Shown: positions 8,535-16,109 of the stretch, piece after piece
Layout of the letters: every line of letters begins with the position of its first letter
How positions within the stretch are numbered: the stretch's first letter is position 1
Assembly (NCBI GenBank): GCA_964422785.1
Contig: CAYRCJ010000002.1
Span: 1-39,675 of the forward strand
DNA from: CAYRCJ01 sp964422785
GTDB lineage: Bacteria > Patescibacteriota > Minisyncoccia > UBA11713 > 2-01-FULL-45-33
DNA: 39,675 bases
Direction of reading: 5' to 3'
Notes under the pieces: generated by a model
Told to the model about the DNA's origin: nothing
Databases searched by the model: none
What the model saw: the letters and a program-made list of their open reading frames with translations, nothing else
Position numbers and translations under genes: made by a program

Positions 8535-8942
8535 ATGGCCCAATACCAAGTTCCGCAATTTATCGATGTAGAAGATAAAATATTTGGTCCGCTTACAGCC
8601 AAACAATTTTTTTATTTGGCGGGAGGGGCTGTGATTATCCTGATTATGTACATTTTCTTACAGCTTTGGGTGGTAATAATATTAGGAGCCCCGATAGCCG
8701 CGTTTTCTTTGGCCCTGGCTTTTATGAAAACGAACGGCGTCCCGTTTATAAAAACTCTCGGCAACGCAATGAGTTATACGACTTCCAAAAGGCTTTATCT
8801 CTGGAAGAAGTCCACGAAACAATCCGAAAAAGAAAACACGATTATGATAAACACTCCGGAAATAGCGGCGCCAAAGCTGAGCAGGAACAAACTGCAGGAT
8901 CTGGCTTGGTCGCTGGATATACAAAAAATAACCAAACGCTAA
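8535..8942 (+). CDS. PrgI family T4SS membrane protein (VirB3-like)
   Basis: The protein is 135 aa. It begins with a PrgI-type segment (YQVPQFIDVEDKIFGPLTAKQFFYLAGG), then two close membrane spans at about residues 29-45 and 47-65 separated by few residues. That is the layout of VirB3/PrgI proteins, which sit in the inner membrane and bind the VirB4 ATPase. The remaining 70 residues are polar. Its position directly before the VirB4-like genes matches the conserved PrgI-VirB4 order of Gram-positive and Patescibacteria T4SS loci. One base separates its stop from the next start. Confidence 0.85.
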   Translation: MAQYQVPQFIDVEDKIFGPLTAKQFFYLAGGAVIILIMYIFLQLWVVIILGAPIAAFSLALAFMKTNGVPFIKTLGNAMSYTTSKRLYLWKKSTKQSEKENTIMINTPEIAAPKLSRNKLQDLAWSLDIQKITKR

Positions 8943-8943
8943 A

Positions 8944-9600
8944 ATGGCCAATGCTTTTCCATCACAAGATATATTACAGATTGAGGAAATCAGAGACGGC
9001 GTTTTGATTTTAAAAGACAATTCTCTCCGCGTAGTTTTAATGGCTTCTTCCCTCAATTTCGCGCTAAAATCGGCCGACGAACAAACGGCTGTGGTGTTGC
9101 AATATCAGAACTTTTTGAATTCTCTGGATTTTTCCGTGGAATTTTTCATAGAATCACGGAAGTTAAACATAGAACCCTATATCGACACCTTAAAAGAGGC
9201 GGAAAGAAAACAAACCAATGAACTCCTCAGAATACAGATCTCGGAGTACGCGGAGTTCGTAAGAACATTTGTAAAAGCCTCGAATATAGTTACCAAAAGT
9301 TTTTATATCGTGGTTCCATTCACGCCGCCTCTCTTTGAAAGTCCAAAAGCGGGGATTATGAGTTTGTTTTCCGGATTTTCCGGCGGCAAAAAGAAAAGCG
9401 AGTTTATGGCCCCCGGAAAATTTGAAGAATACAAATCTCAGCTCTGGCAAAGATCGGACAGCGTCGCCCAAGGCCTGGTCCGCGCGGGCGTGAGAGCCGT
9501 GCCTTTAAATACCGAGGAGCTGATTGAACTCTTTTATGGTCTTTATAATCCCGGTGAACTGGAAAAAGGAAAGCCGCCGGCCTTAACTGCTCAAAATTAA
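8944..9600 (+). CDS. VirB4/TraC N-terminal-domain-like T4SS protein
   Basis: This 218-aa cytoplasmic protein sits between the PrgI gene and the VirB4 ATPase gene. It starts with an alpha/beta segment (DILQIEEIRDGVLILKDNSL) and continues with a long helical region and FYIVVPFTPP, followed by a G/S/K-rich loop. It ends with RAGVRAVPLNTEELIELFYGLYNP, which resembles the end of the N-terminal domain of TraC/VirB4-type ATPases just before their nucleotide-binding part. There is no Walker motif. I infer that the usual N-terminal VirB4 module is carried by a separate polypeptide that partners with the ATPase encoded three bases downstream. Confidence 0.7.
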   Translation: MANAFPSQDILQIEEIRDGVLILKDNSLRVVLMASSLNFALKSADEQTAVVLQYQNFLNSLDFSVEFFIESRKLNIEPYIDTLKEAERKQTNELLRIQISEYAEFVRTFVKASNIVTKSFYIVVPFTPPLFESPKAGIMSLFSGFSGGKKKSEFMAPGKFEEYKSQLWQRSDSVAQGLVRAGVRAVPLNTEELIELFYGLYNPGELEKGKPPALTAQN

Positions 9601-9603
9601 AAT

Positions 9604-11418
9604 ATGGCATTTTTTAATAAAAAACCGGACAATAACCAGGAAAATTCCAAGGAAAATATGTTGCCCGTATTTCCTGAAGAAATCTATAAAGCGGGAGTGC
9701 TGGAGCTAAAAGACGTCATAGCTCCGGCCGCCCTTGAGGTAACGGCAAACTATGTGAGGCTTGGAGAAAAACTGGCCAGGACTATGTTTGTATTTTCTCT
9801 CCCCCGCTATTTATCTTCAAACTGGTTTTCACCGATAATCAATTTGGACAAAGTATTTGATGTCTCGGTGTTCATACATCCGGTAGATACAGCTATAATT
9901 TTGCGGAAACTCCAGAGAAAAGTGGCCGAAGTGCAATCACAAATAAACATCCGTCAGCAAAAAGGCCTGGTAAGAGACCCTGTTTTGGATACAGCCTATC
10001 AAGACCTCGAATCACTGAGAGACAGGCTTCAACAGGCGCAGGAAAAACTTTTCAGCTTCGGTCTTTATCTGACAATTTACGGGAACACCATAGACGAATT
10101 GGACAAAACAGAATCGGAAATAAAATCCATGCTGGAATCGCGCCTTGTTTACGCCAAATCCGCGTTGTTTCAGCAAAAAGAAGCGCTCGACTCCGTGTTT
10201 CCGATGGCCTTGGATGTTCTCAAGATAAACAATTATCTCAACTCCTCTCCGGCTTCTTCAGTTTTTCCTTTTGTATCCTTTGATCTCACTTCAAACAAAG
10301 GAATACTTTACGGAATAAACTCCCACAATAACTCCCTGATACTCTTCGACAGATTCAGCCTGGAAAACTATAACTCCGTGATGTTCGCCAAAGCCGGATC
10401 CGGAAAATCTTATGCCACCAAATTGGAAATACTTAGATCTCTGATGTTCGATACAGACGTAATAGTAATAGATCCGGAAAGAGAATATGAATACTTGGCG
10501 GAAGCGGTGGACGGGCGATACTTTAATATTTCGCTCGCCTCCAAAAACCATATAAATCCTTTTGACCTGCCCGCGCCGCGGGAAGACGAATCTCCTTCGG
10601 ATGTTTTGCGGTCTCATATCATAAACTTGGTAGGGCTTTTCAGAATAATGCTCGGCGGGTTAACCCCGGAAGAGGACGCCATAATAGACAGAGCAATAAC
10701 CGAAACATATGCTTCCAGGGACATCACCCCCAATGCTGATTTTGCCAAAGCGAGCCCGCCGATTCTTTCCGACTTGGAATTGGTTATGGCAAATATGGAA
10801 GGAGGCGAATCGCTGGCGCAAAGATTAAGAAAGTTTACCCAAGGCACCTGGGCCGGATTTATAAATCAGCCGACAAACGTGGACATCAACCAAAAATTCG
10901 TTGTTTTTTCCGTCAGGGATATGGAGGACGAGTTAAGACCGGTGGCAATGTATCTGATAATCAACCACATCTGGGGAGCCGTGCGCCGGGAAATTAAAAA
11001 AAGAATTTTGGTAGTGGACGAGGCCTGGTGGATAATGAAAAACGAAGATGGGGCTTCATTCCTCTTCGGAATAGCCAAGCGGGCCAGAAAATACTTTCTT
11101 GGAGTGGCTACAATTACACAAGATGTCAGCGACTTTTTGAATTCTCCATACGGAAAACCGCTAATCACCAATTCCTCCATCCAAATACTGCTTAGACAAT
11201 CGCCGGCAAGCATTGATTTACTCAAACAAACATTTAACCTGACTGACGAAGAAAAATTCCTGCTTTTGGAGTCCGACGTAGGAGAGGGCCTTTTCTTCGC
11301 GGGCCTCAAACACGTGGCTATAAAAATACTTGCTTCATACACGGAAGATCAGCTTATAACTTCGGATCCGGCCCAGCTTTTGGCTATAAAAAAAGCGAAG
11401 GCAGATTTTGGAAGTTAA
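9604..11418 (+). CDS. virB4: VirB4-family T4SS ATPase
   Basis: This 604-aa ATPase powers assembly of, and substrate movement through, a T4SS. The N-terminal part (about 1-240) is the helical VirB4 membrane-proximal region. The Walker A motif AKAGSGKS is at residues 262-269, followed by VIVIDPEREYEYLAEA, typical of the VirB4/TraC family. Walker B (RILVVDEAWWIM) centres on D472-E473. Later come a conserved arginine region and TQDVSDFLNS followed by NSSIQILLRQ, all expected for the family. Length is a little below classical VirB4 (about 790 aa), consistent with the separate N-domain gene just upstream. No VirD4 coupling ATPase, VirB1 or relaxase is present in the window. Confidence 0.92.
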   Translation: MAFFNKKPDNNQENSKENMLPVFPEEIYKAGVLELKDVIAPAALEVTANYVRLGEKLARTMFVFSLPRYLSSNWFSPIINLDKVFDVSVFIHPVDTAIILRKLQRKVAEVQSQINIRQQKGLVRDPVLDTAYQDLESLRDRLQQAQEKLFSFGLYLTIYGNTIDELDKTESEIKSMLESRLVYAKSALFQQKEALDSVFPMALDVLKINNYLNSSPASSVFPFVSFDLTSNKGILYGINSHNNSLILFDRFSLENYNSVMFAKAGSGKSYATKLEILRSLMFDTDVIVIDPEREYEYLAEAVDGRYFNISLASKNHINPFDLPAPREDESPSDVLRSHIINLVGLFRIMLGGLTPEEDAIIDRAITETYASRDITPNADFAKASPPILSDLELVMANMEGGESLAQRLRKFTQGTWAGFINQPTNVDINQKFVVFSVRDMEDELRPVAMYLIINHIWGAVRREIKKRILVVDEAWWIMKNEDGASFLFGIAKRARKYFLGVATITQDVSDFLNSPYGKPLITNSSIQILLRQSPASIDLLKQTFNLTDEEKFLLLESDVGEGLFFAGLKHVAIKILASYTEDQLITSDPAQLLAIKKAKADFGS

Positions 11419-11442
11419 TAAAAGTGATATAATAAAATAGTA

Positions 11443-12414
11443 ATGAAATATTTAGCCCTGATTTTGGCAATATTTTTTCCAATTTTAGCTTCGGCCGCTA
11501 TTTTGGGTAATGATTTAAGCCTTGTTTTAAGCCCGGACACCCCCGGGCCTGGAGAAAGTTTCTCCGCCGAGGCAAGAAGCTACGGCTTCGATACTTCCCA
11601 CGCGGATTTTACGTGGTATCTGAATGGAAAAAAAGTTGACGAGGGCCAAGGAACAGCAAGGGAAAGTTTTACCGCCGGCAGAGCGGGGTCCAAAATGGAT
11701 ATAAAAGTTGTAGCGGATTCTGAAAATGGAATTGCCTACAACGCGGAATCAAAAATAACAACCGGGGATGTGGATCTAATACTAAATCCTCTTACATATG
11801 TTCCCGCCTGGTACCCGGGAGCGGCGTTGGCATCGCCCGGAAGCGTTGTTGAGGTCTACGCTATACCGCATCTTTTCTCCGGCGGATCGGAAATAGATCC
11901 CGCAAATTTAATTTACGATTGGTCTTTGGATGGAGATAAAATTGCCGATCAATCCGGAACAGGAAAGAGTGTATTTAGATTAAAATTATCCAATTTAAGA
12001 AACAGCCAAAATCAGGTTTCTCTTTTTGTCGCCTCAGCCGGAGGAAGTACCGCGGCCAGAAAAACAATCGCAGTCGCCGCGGCATCTCCCAAAATTTTAT
12101 TTTATCAATCGAGCCCGCTTACCGGGGTAAAAACCTGGGCCTCAACATTTTTCGCCGCGAGACCCGGAGCCAATTTTTCAATACTGGCTGAGCCGTTTTT
12201 CTTTTCCCTGGAAGATATCAACAATTTAAACATCGCTTGGTCGGCAAATGGAGAAACCCTAAATCAATCGGGAGCGGAAAATCCCTTTCTTTTAAGTTTA
12301 AAAACTCCCTCTGATGCCGAGGCGAACGCTCTTTTCTCTTTAAAAATAAGCGACAAAAAAAATATTTTTCAACAAACTGAAGCAAACTTATCGGTAACAG
12401 CAATACAACAATGA
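11443..12414 (+). CDS. Secreted protein with Ig/PKD-like domains
   Basis: A signal peptide (MKYLALILAIFFPILASAA) is followed by about 300 residues that look like two or three all-beta domains of the Ig/PKD kind. The repeats have the form SPDTPGPGESFSAEA, then YGFDTSHADFTWYLNGKKVDEGQG, and later LIYDWSLDGDKIADQSGTG and NLNIAWSANGETLNQSG. Each W-(Y/S)-L/A-(N/D)-G turn marks an equivalent strand pair. There is no anchor after the signal peptide, so the protein is exported or stays near the membrane. A TATAAT box at 11428-11433 lies nine bases before the ATG, giving a likely leaderless internal promoter. Its TGA overlaps the ATG of the pilin-like gene (ATGA), so both are probably translated together. 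Confidence 0.75.
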   Translation: MKYLALILAIFFPILASAAILGNDLSLVLSPDTPGPGESFSAEARSYGFDTSHADFTWYLNGKKVDEGQGTARESFTAGRAGSKMDIKVVADSENGIAYNAESKITTGDVDLILNPLTYVPAWYPGAALASPGSVVEVYAIPHLFSGGSEIDPANLIYDWSLDGDKIADQSGTGKSVFRLKLSNLRNSQNQVSLFVASAGGSTAARKTIAVAAASPKILFYQSSPLTGVKTWASTFFAARPGANFSILAEPFFFSLEDINNLNIAWSANGETLNQSGAENPFLLSLKTPSDAEANALFSLKISDKKNIFQQTEANLSVTAIQQ

Positions 12415-12953
12415 AAAAAATTCAAAATAATAAAAATACAATTAAAATTTTTATTATTTTTGTTTTGTTTGCCGGTTTTGTAAACAATGTCTTCGCGTTT
12501 ATATCAACAGTTCCGGGCGCGAGCACGGGTGAGGGTGTAAAATATAATTTGATCCAACCGCTGCCCGGAGTGCAATCAGTAGCCGGTTTCCCGGACTACG
12601 TAAAAAAAATAATTCCATTCATTTTGGGTTTGGCCGCGGTTATAGCGGTCATAAAAATAGTCTGGGCGGGAATAAAATATGCCACATCTTTGGGAAATGA
12701 TTCAACAATTAAAGAAGCTAAGGAAGATATTACTCAGGCAATTTTGGGGCTAGTTTTGGCAATTTCTTCTTATCTGATACTAAATACAATAAATCCGGAT
12801 TTGGTAAATTTAAATTTTGGTCCGACAGCAATAAATATTGAAGCAGAAAAATCCGTAACAGAAAACCTGTGTAAAAAATGTGGGCCGACGGATCAGTGTA
12901 AAATTCAAAACAACGCTGCTATCTGTATTCCAATAGTATCAGCGGGCCAATAA
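12411..12953 (+). CDS. Two-helix pilin-like (VirB2/TrbC-type) membrane protein
   Basis: The 180-aa product has an N-terminal signal segment (IKIFIIFVLFAGFVNNVFAF). Two hydrophobic helices follow at about residues 60-85 (VKKIIPFILGLAAVIAVIKIVWAGIKYA) and 103-124 (ITQAILGLVLAISSYLILNTI). A short polar hairpin (TSLGNDSTIKEAKED) separates them. This is the arrangement of VirB2/TrbC pilins and of the small two-span proteins found in Patescibacteria T4SS loci. Unusually, it has a 45-residue C-terminal extension with four cysteines (C-x2-C, then C, C), suggesting an extracellular disulfide-bonded tip. It overlaps the upstream gene by ATGA and lies four bases before the next gene. Confidence 0.75.
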   Translation: MKKIQNNKNTIKIFIIFVLFAGFVNNVFAFISTVPGASTGEGVKYNLIQPLPGVQSVAGFPDYVKKIIPFILGLAAVIAVIKIVWAGIKYATSLGNDSTIKEAKEDITQAILGLVLAISSYLILNTINPDLVNLNFGPTAINIEAEKSVTENLCKKCGPTDQCKIQNNAAICIPIVSAGQ

Positions 12954-12957
12954 AAAT

Positions 12958-14309
12958 ATGTCAGACTCAACCAAAAAAATAATAACAATAGTGGCGGTGA
13001 TTGCGGTGGTAGGGTTCATTGTTGCCATAGCGCTTTTCGGTTTTAGAAAAGATCAGACCGGTACAACTTTTATCGGACGGCTTTTTCCGGTGAGCCCCGC
13101 GAATCCGCAGGCCCCGGCCACGCCCCCTGCTTCGCCGGAGGCTACGCAAAGCACAGCGCCAGCGCCTCAACCAAGCTCGGTAACAGGATCCTTGGAAGCC
13201 TTAAGCCTTCCGGCTGGTTCACTGATAAAATTGAGCGGCGACCCAGTTTCTTCTTTCGCGGTAAGCGCGACAACTACTTTTTACCATAAAAATATTTCTG
13301 AAAATCTGGGGCATCTTTTCAAAAGACAGGCCGACGGTTCAGACTCAGAAATCAGAGTATCCAACTTTACGATCCCTCAAATTTTAAAAGTAATCTGGTC
13401 GGGAGATTCCAAAAAAGCCGTAATTTTTTACAGNNNNNNNNNNNNNNNNNNNNNNNNNNNNNNNNNNNNNNNNNNNNNNNNNNNNNNNNNNNNNNNNNNN
13501 NNNNNNNNNNNNNNNNNNNNNNNNNNNNNNNNNAAATTTTAAAAGTAATCTGGTCGGGAGATTCCAAAAAAGCCGTAATTTTTTACAGTATTTCCGGCGG
13601 GCAGAGAAAAATATTAGTTGAATACAACGGCACCTCAACGCCAAAAACAAACTTCCTGCCTGATTCATTGAGCAGTGCGGTGTTTTCTCCGGATTCAAAA
13701 TCGCTGGCTTTTGTGAACAATCAGAATGTTTTCATATCATCCGCCAGTTTTACAAACCAAAGGAAAGTTTTGGATAACAACGTCCCCAATTTCGAAATAA
13801 GCTGGCCCCGGGCTGATTTTATTTCCCTGGAAACAAAATCTTCCGCCTTTGTCACGGGCTTTCTTTACTCTTTGGACATAAAAACCGGCAACCTTGAAAA
13901 AATATTGGAAGCACCCGGGCTGTCGGCTGTTTGGAAGAAAGACGGATCCGGAATACTTTATTCCGGCCCTGATCTATCTTTGAAACTTGAGGACATAAAG
14001 AGCGGAGCGGTAAAAGATCTTGGAGTAAAAACAATCGCCGAAAAATGCGCCTTTGCAAATCAAAATAAAAATTTGGTTTATTGCGCTCTGCCAAAAAATA
14101 TCCCCGCGGGCCAATTTCCGGACGATTGGTGGCAAGGCAAGGTTTTCTTCGACGACAATATTGTGTCCATAAACTTGGACACGCTGGATAAATCGGTCAT
14201 CGCCGCGGCAAATGCCGATGCGATTAAACCACTCCTACTTCAAAATGATTCTTATCTACTCTTCCAAAACAAAAATACTGGCTCTCTTTGGAGTTTAAAG
14301 CTAAAATAA
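12958..14309 (+). CDS. Membrane-anchored beta-propeller-like protein, split by an assembly gap
   Basis: One gene is broken by 100 Ns (13434-13533). The 55 bases before and after the gap are identical. Removing one copy plus the Ns (155 bases) joins the two reading frames exactly and gives a protein of 398 aa. It has an N-terminal anchor (about residues 6-28), a Pro/Ala/Gln/Ser-rich linker to about residue 75, then repeated segments resembling WD40/TolB-type propeller blades (VIWSGDSKKAVIFYSISGGQ, AVFSPDSKSLAFVNNQNVF, AVWKKDGSGILYSGPD, LYSLDIKTGNLEKIL). The last blade ends with YLLFQNKNTGSLWSLKLK. As deposited, the gene would be called as two fragments, 12958-13542 and 13668-14309. It ends the T4SS-like cluster. 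Confidence 0.8.
13379..13588. other. Scaffold gap: 100 Ns between identical 55-bp flanks
   Basis: Bases 13379-13433 and 13534-13588 are identical and enclose 100 Ns at 13434-13533. A 55-nt end overlap plus a fixed 100-N spacer is what a de Bruijn assembler using k of about 55 leaves when a scaffolder fails to merge overlapping contigs. Collapsing it restores one reading frame, so no real sequence is probably missing. Confidence 0.85.
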
Positions 14310-14313
14310 AAAG

Positions 14314-15090
14314 ATGTTGGACGAACTTAAAAGAATCGGTCTTTCGGAAAACGAAGCCAAGGTCTATTTGGCCCTTTTGGATTTGGGCAATTCCACCGCC
14401 CAGCAAATCGCCCAAAAAGCCGGAGTAAACCGGGCGACCACTTATGTTCAATTGGAATCTCTTATGAAAATGGGGTTGGTAACTTCATTTGAAAAGGCAT
14501 CGGTCAGAAAAAACGGTGCCGAAAAAACATTCTTTAGGGCGGAAGATCCGGAGCATCTTAAAAAAATAATAGAAAAAGAAAAATCCGCCGCTGAAGACCG
14601 CGAAAAACACCTGGAAAAAATTTTGCCCGGGCTGGCCAGCCTTTTCTTGGAAGCCGGCGAGCGCCCGCGAGTAAGATTTTTTGATGGTGTAGAGGGCTTA
14701 AAAACAATTCAAGATGAGTTTCTAAAAACACACGAGAAAGAAATACTCTCTATAACCTCCACAGATGATATTTTGAGAATGTTCCCCAAACATCTCACTG
14801 AAGAATACACTCCGAGACGCGTCAAAATGGGAATTAAATCTAAAGTGATTTATACAAGCTCTCGGGGAGCGTTCCTAAAAGAATCTGATGCGACAATGCT
14901 TCGTGAATCCAAACTGGTCCCCAGAGAACAATTTCCTGTTCCCGCGGAAATATCTGTTTCCGGAGACATTGTGGCCATTTCGGTTACAAAAGAGAAACCG
15001 TTTGGGATAATTCTAGAAAGCAAAGAAATAGCAATTTCAATGAAAACCATTTTTAACTTGGCCTGGGAAGCCGCGACAAAGTATCAATAA
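14314..15090 (+). CDS. TrmB-family winged-helix transcriptional regulator
   Basis: The protein is 258 aa. Residues 1-65 form the TrmB-type winged helix (LKRIGLSENEAKVYLALLDLG, TAQQIAQKAGVNRATTYVQLESLMKMGLVTSF). A coiled-coil stretch at about 80-105 (EHLKKIIEKEKSAAEDREKHLEKIL) is the usual dimerisation helix. The C-terminal half (about 115-258) matches the effector or phospholipase D-like fold seen in bacterial TrmB-like proteins (RVRFFDGVEGLKTIQDEFLKTHEKEILSITSTDDI). It lies four bases after the propeller gene and is followed by a strong terminator, so it may close the same operon. Its target is unknown; regulation of the adjoining envelope cluster is inferred from position alone. Confidence 0.85.
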   Translation: MLDELKRIGLSENEAKVYLALLDLGNSTAQQIAQKAGVNRATTYVQLESLMKMGLVTSFEKASVRKNGAEKTFFRAEDPEHLKKIIEKEKSAAEDREKHLEKILPGLASLFLEAGERPRVRFFDGVEGLKTIQDEFLKTHEKEILSITSTDDILRMFPKHLTEEYTPRRVKMGIKSKVIYTSSRGAFLKESDATMLRESKLVPREQFPVPAEISVSGDIVAISVTKEKPFGIILESKEIAISMKTIFNLAWEAATKYQ

Positions 15091-15113
15091 ACCTCCTGGG
15101 TTTATAAAACGAG

Positions 15114-15150
15114 CGGGCCCTCCGGGATTTCCGGAGGGCTTTTGCTTTTC
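15114..15150 (+). terminator. Rho-independent terminator after the TrmB-family gene
   Basis: GCCCTCCGG (15117-15125), loop GATTT, CCGGAGGGC (15131-15139), then TTTTGCTTTT. It closes the 1658-15090 transcription unit. Confidence 0.85.
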
Positions 15151-15152
15151 CG

Positions 15153-15170
15153 CCTGCCTGCGCAGGCAGG
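15153..15170. repeat. CCTGCC/GGCAGG palindrome
   Basis: A perfect palindrome (CCTGCCTGC/GCAGGCAGG) nested in wider CCGCC ... GGCGG arms, related to the repeats at 68-88 and 200-219. A partial copy (GCCTAAGCAGGC) follows near 15213. Confidence 0.65.
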
Positions 15171-15308
15171 CCTTTGGCGGACTAAATATTTTATAACCTT
15201 GTTTTCCGCCCGCCTAAGCAGGCAACGAACTAGAAACACGGGACAAAATCCAACTTTTTCGAAAGAACAAAAAATCTTATATTTTAGTGGCTTTAAGCAA
15301 TTTTAGTC

Positions 15309-15407
15309 TCAGTGCTTTATAGTCCTACGCCACTCACTTCGCATCACCTCCTTATCCGTCAAATTATGATGCTACCCCCATTATACTCCTCCTATTGGAA
15401 ATGTCAA
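15309..15407 (-). promoter_or_regulatory. Minus-strand consensus promoter leading into a perfect SD sequence and a tiny ORF
   Basis: On the minus strand TTGACA (15407-15402) and TATAAT (15385-15380) are 16 bp apart. About 20 nt into the transcript is AAGGAGGTGAT (15353-15343), an 11-base complement of a standard 16S rRNA 3' end. It is fused to an ATG that opens an 11-codon ORF (15344-15309, MRSEWRRTIKH). A GTG in another frame with better SD spacing gives only six codons. There is no long minus-strand ORF up to the TrmB terminator. This could be a leader peptide, a ribosome-binding small RNA or a decayed gene. The rest of 15171-15590 holds only repeats and no gene that I can see. Confidence 0.45.
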
Positions 15408-15439
15408 GTGAAAATAACAAATAAACTAACCTCCCCAAA

Positions 15440-15496
15440 CCCCTCCTTCGTAAGGAGGGGAAACTTATTTCGGTTTTCTCCCCTTACGAAGGGGAG
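15440..15496. repeat. Pair of related hairpins (CCCCTCCTT / AAGGAGGGG type)
   Basis: CCCCTCCTT-CGT-AAGGAGGGG (15440-15460) and CTCCCCTT-ACG-AAGGGGAG (15478-15496) are each self-complementary and can also pair with each other. Flanking AACCTCCCC (left) and AGGGGTTAA (right) extend the inverted symmetry. It looks like a dispersed intergenic repeat rather than a gene part. Confidence 0.6.
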
Positions 15497-15591
15497 ATTA
15501 AGAGGGGTTAAGTTACCAACTTCGTAACTTCTATTGTTATAATCAACAAACGTTATAAATAGAGCCAAATCCGGCTATTTGTTTGCAGGGC

Positions 15592-15619
15592 TTGACAAAT
15601 CTTTTTAAACGAGTATAAT
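15592..15619 (+). promoter_or_regulatory. Consensus sigma70-type promoter for the structured RNA
   Basis: TTGACA (15592-15597), 16-bp spacer, TATAAT (15614-15619). The surrounding sequence (GGCTATTTG ... TTGACAAATCTTTT) is nearly repeated at the next promoter (15871-15899), so the two promoters look duplicated. ATTTGT/ACAAAT arms surround the -35 box. Confidence 0.8.
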
Positions 15620-15625
15620 GATGAA

Positions 15626-15792
15626 ATAAATCGGATCGGCATGGTATCGAGGGCACAAATAAAATAATAGCCCCGGCCATAGATTAGCTCCGATATAGGG
15701 CAAGCATGGGTGGCATTCGGCTCAGCTTAAGCTGGGCAGGAGGCCTGAGGGTGGAGTTTTGGAGTTAAATTCCATCTTCAGGCTTCCTCTTT
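15626..15792 (+). ncRNA. Candidate structured small RNA, family unknown
   Basis: No ORF accounts for this roughly 165-nt stretch, which starts just after a consensus promoter. The 5' half folds into a nested stem: ATCGGA (15630-15635)/TCCGAT (15689-15694), ATGG (15641-15644)/CCAT (15677-15680), GGGC (15651-15654)/GCCC (15670-15673), with an A/T-rich loop. The middle contains CAGCTTAAGCTG. The 3' end is an 18-bp stem with G-U wobbles, AGGAGGCCTGAGGGTGGA (15738-15755) with TCCATCTTCAGGCTTCCT (15771-15788), followed by CTTT, probably the terminator. It lacks the hallmarks I would look for in SRP RNA, RNase P RNA or tmRNA. It may be a trans-acting RNA or a regulator of the next unit. Confidence 0.6.
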
Positions 15793-15813
15793 ACCCTGAG
15801 CCTGTCGAAGGGT
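15793..15813. repeat. CCCTGAG ... CGAAGGG interspersed repeat
   Basis: ACCCTGAGCCTGTCGAAGGG is a sequence often seen as a dispersed palindrome in uncultivated bacterial genomes. ACCCT and AGGGT are its arms. A related CACCCTGAGCGAGCG lies in the element at 2714-2820. Confidence 0.5.
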
Positions 15814-15856
15814 TTGAAAACACGAAAAAACACTGATTTTATGGCTATTTCTGGGG

Positions 15857-15899
15857 TTTGTCAGGGGTACTTGACAAATCTTTTGGTAAGTGCTATAAT
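15857..15899 (+). promoter_or_regulatory. Promoter and possible operator of the RNA-rich island
   Basis: TTGACA (15871-15876), 17-bp spacer, TATAAT (15894-15899), with an upstream TGC that makes an extended -10. The inverted repeat TTTGTCA (15857-15863)/TGACAAA (15872-15878) overlaps the -35 box and could be an operator. The next strong terminator in this direction is at 19339, implying a transcript of about 3.4 kb. Confidence 0.8.
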
Positions 15900-15926
15900 G
15901 GCACTAGATGAGGATTGAAATTGGGA

Positions 15927-15997
15927 TTTGACTTCACATTTTTGAATCAAAAGTACGGTGACCTAAACCGAGTTTGGGTCAGAGATGTGGAGTCAAA
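15927..15997 (+). promoter_or_regulatory. 5' leader hairpin of the island transcript
   Basis: TTTGACTTCACAT (15927-15939) pairs with ATGTGGAGTCAAA (15985-15997) over 13 bp with one wobble. An inner hairpin GACCTAAAC/GTTTGGGTC lies inside. The stem ends 10 nt before the SD of the 28-codon ORF, so it may be a control element or 5' stabiliser. Confidence 0.6.
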
Positions 15998-16022
15998 TTT
16001 ACGAAGAAAGGAGAAAGCGAGC

Positions 16023-16109
16023 ATGAAGTTCTATGTTGTCAACGGCGTAGTGATCCGCGACAAGAAAGAAGCTCTTGAGACCAAGCAGGAATCAAAGGGC
16101 TCGCGGTAG
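16023..16109 (+). CDS. 28-aa small protein or leader peptide of the island
   Basis: AAAGGAG (16007-16013) lies nine bases before an ATG, which opens a 28-codon ORF ending in TAG. The peptide starts MKFYVVNGVVIRDKKEAL, a beta-hairpin-like start followed by a charged helix, and ends in SKGSR. It is the first ORF of the island transcript, with the best SD in this part. I do not recognise it. In-frame sequence upstream of this ATG belongs to the leader hairpin and is not included. It could be a functional small protein, or a leader whose translation affects folding of the RNA downstream. Confidence 0.5.
   Translation: MKFYVVNGVVIRDKKEALETKQESKGSR

Noticed and set aside
15335..15355. 16S rRNA 3'-end fragment on the plus strand (ATCACCTCCTT)
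   Set aside because: Upstream sequence does not match helix 45 or any 16S rRNA, so the match is limited to the SD complement.
15915..16022. Longer version of the 28-aa ORF starting at 15915
   Set aside because: The extra codons coincide with the leader hairpin and the start lacks an SD.
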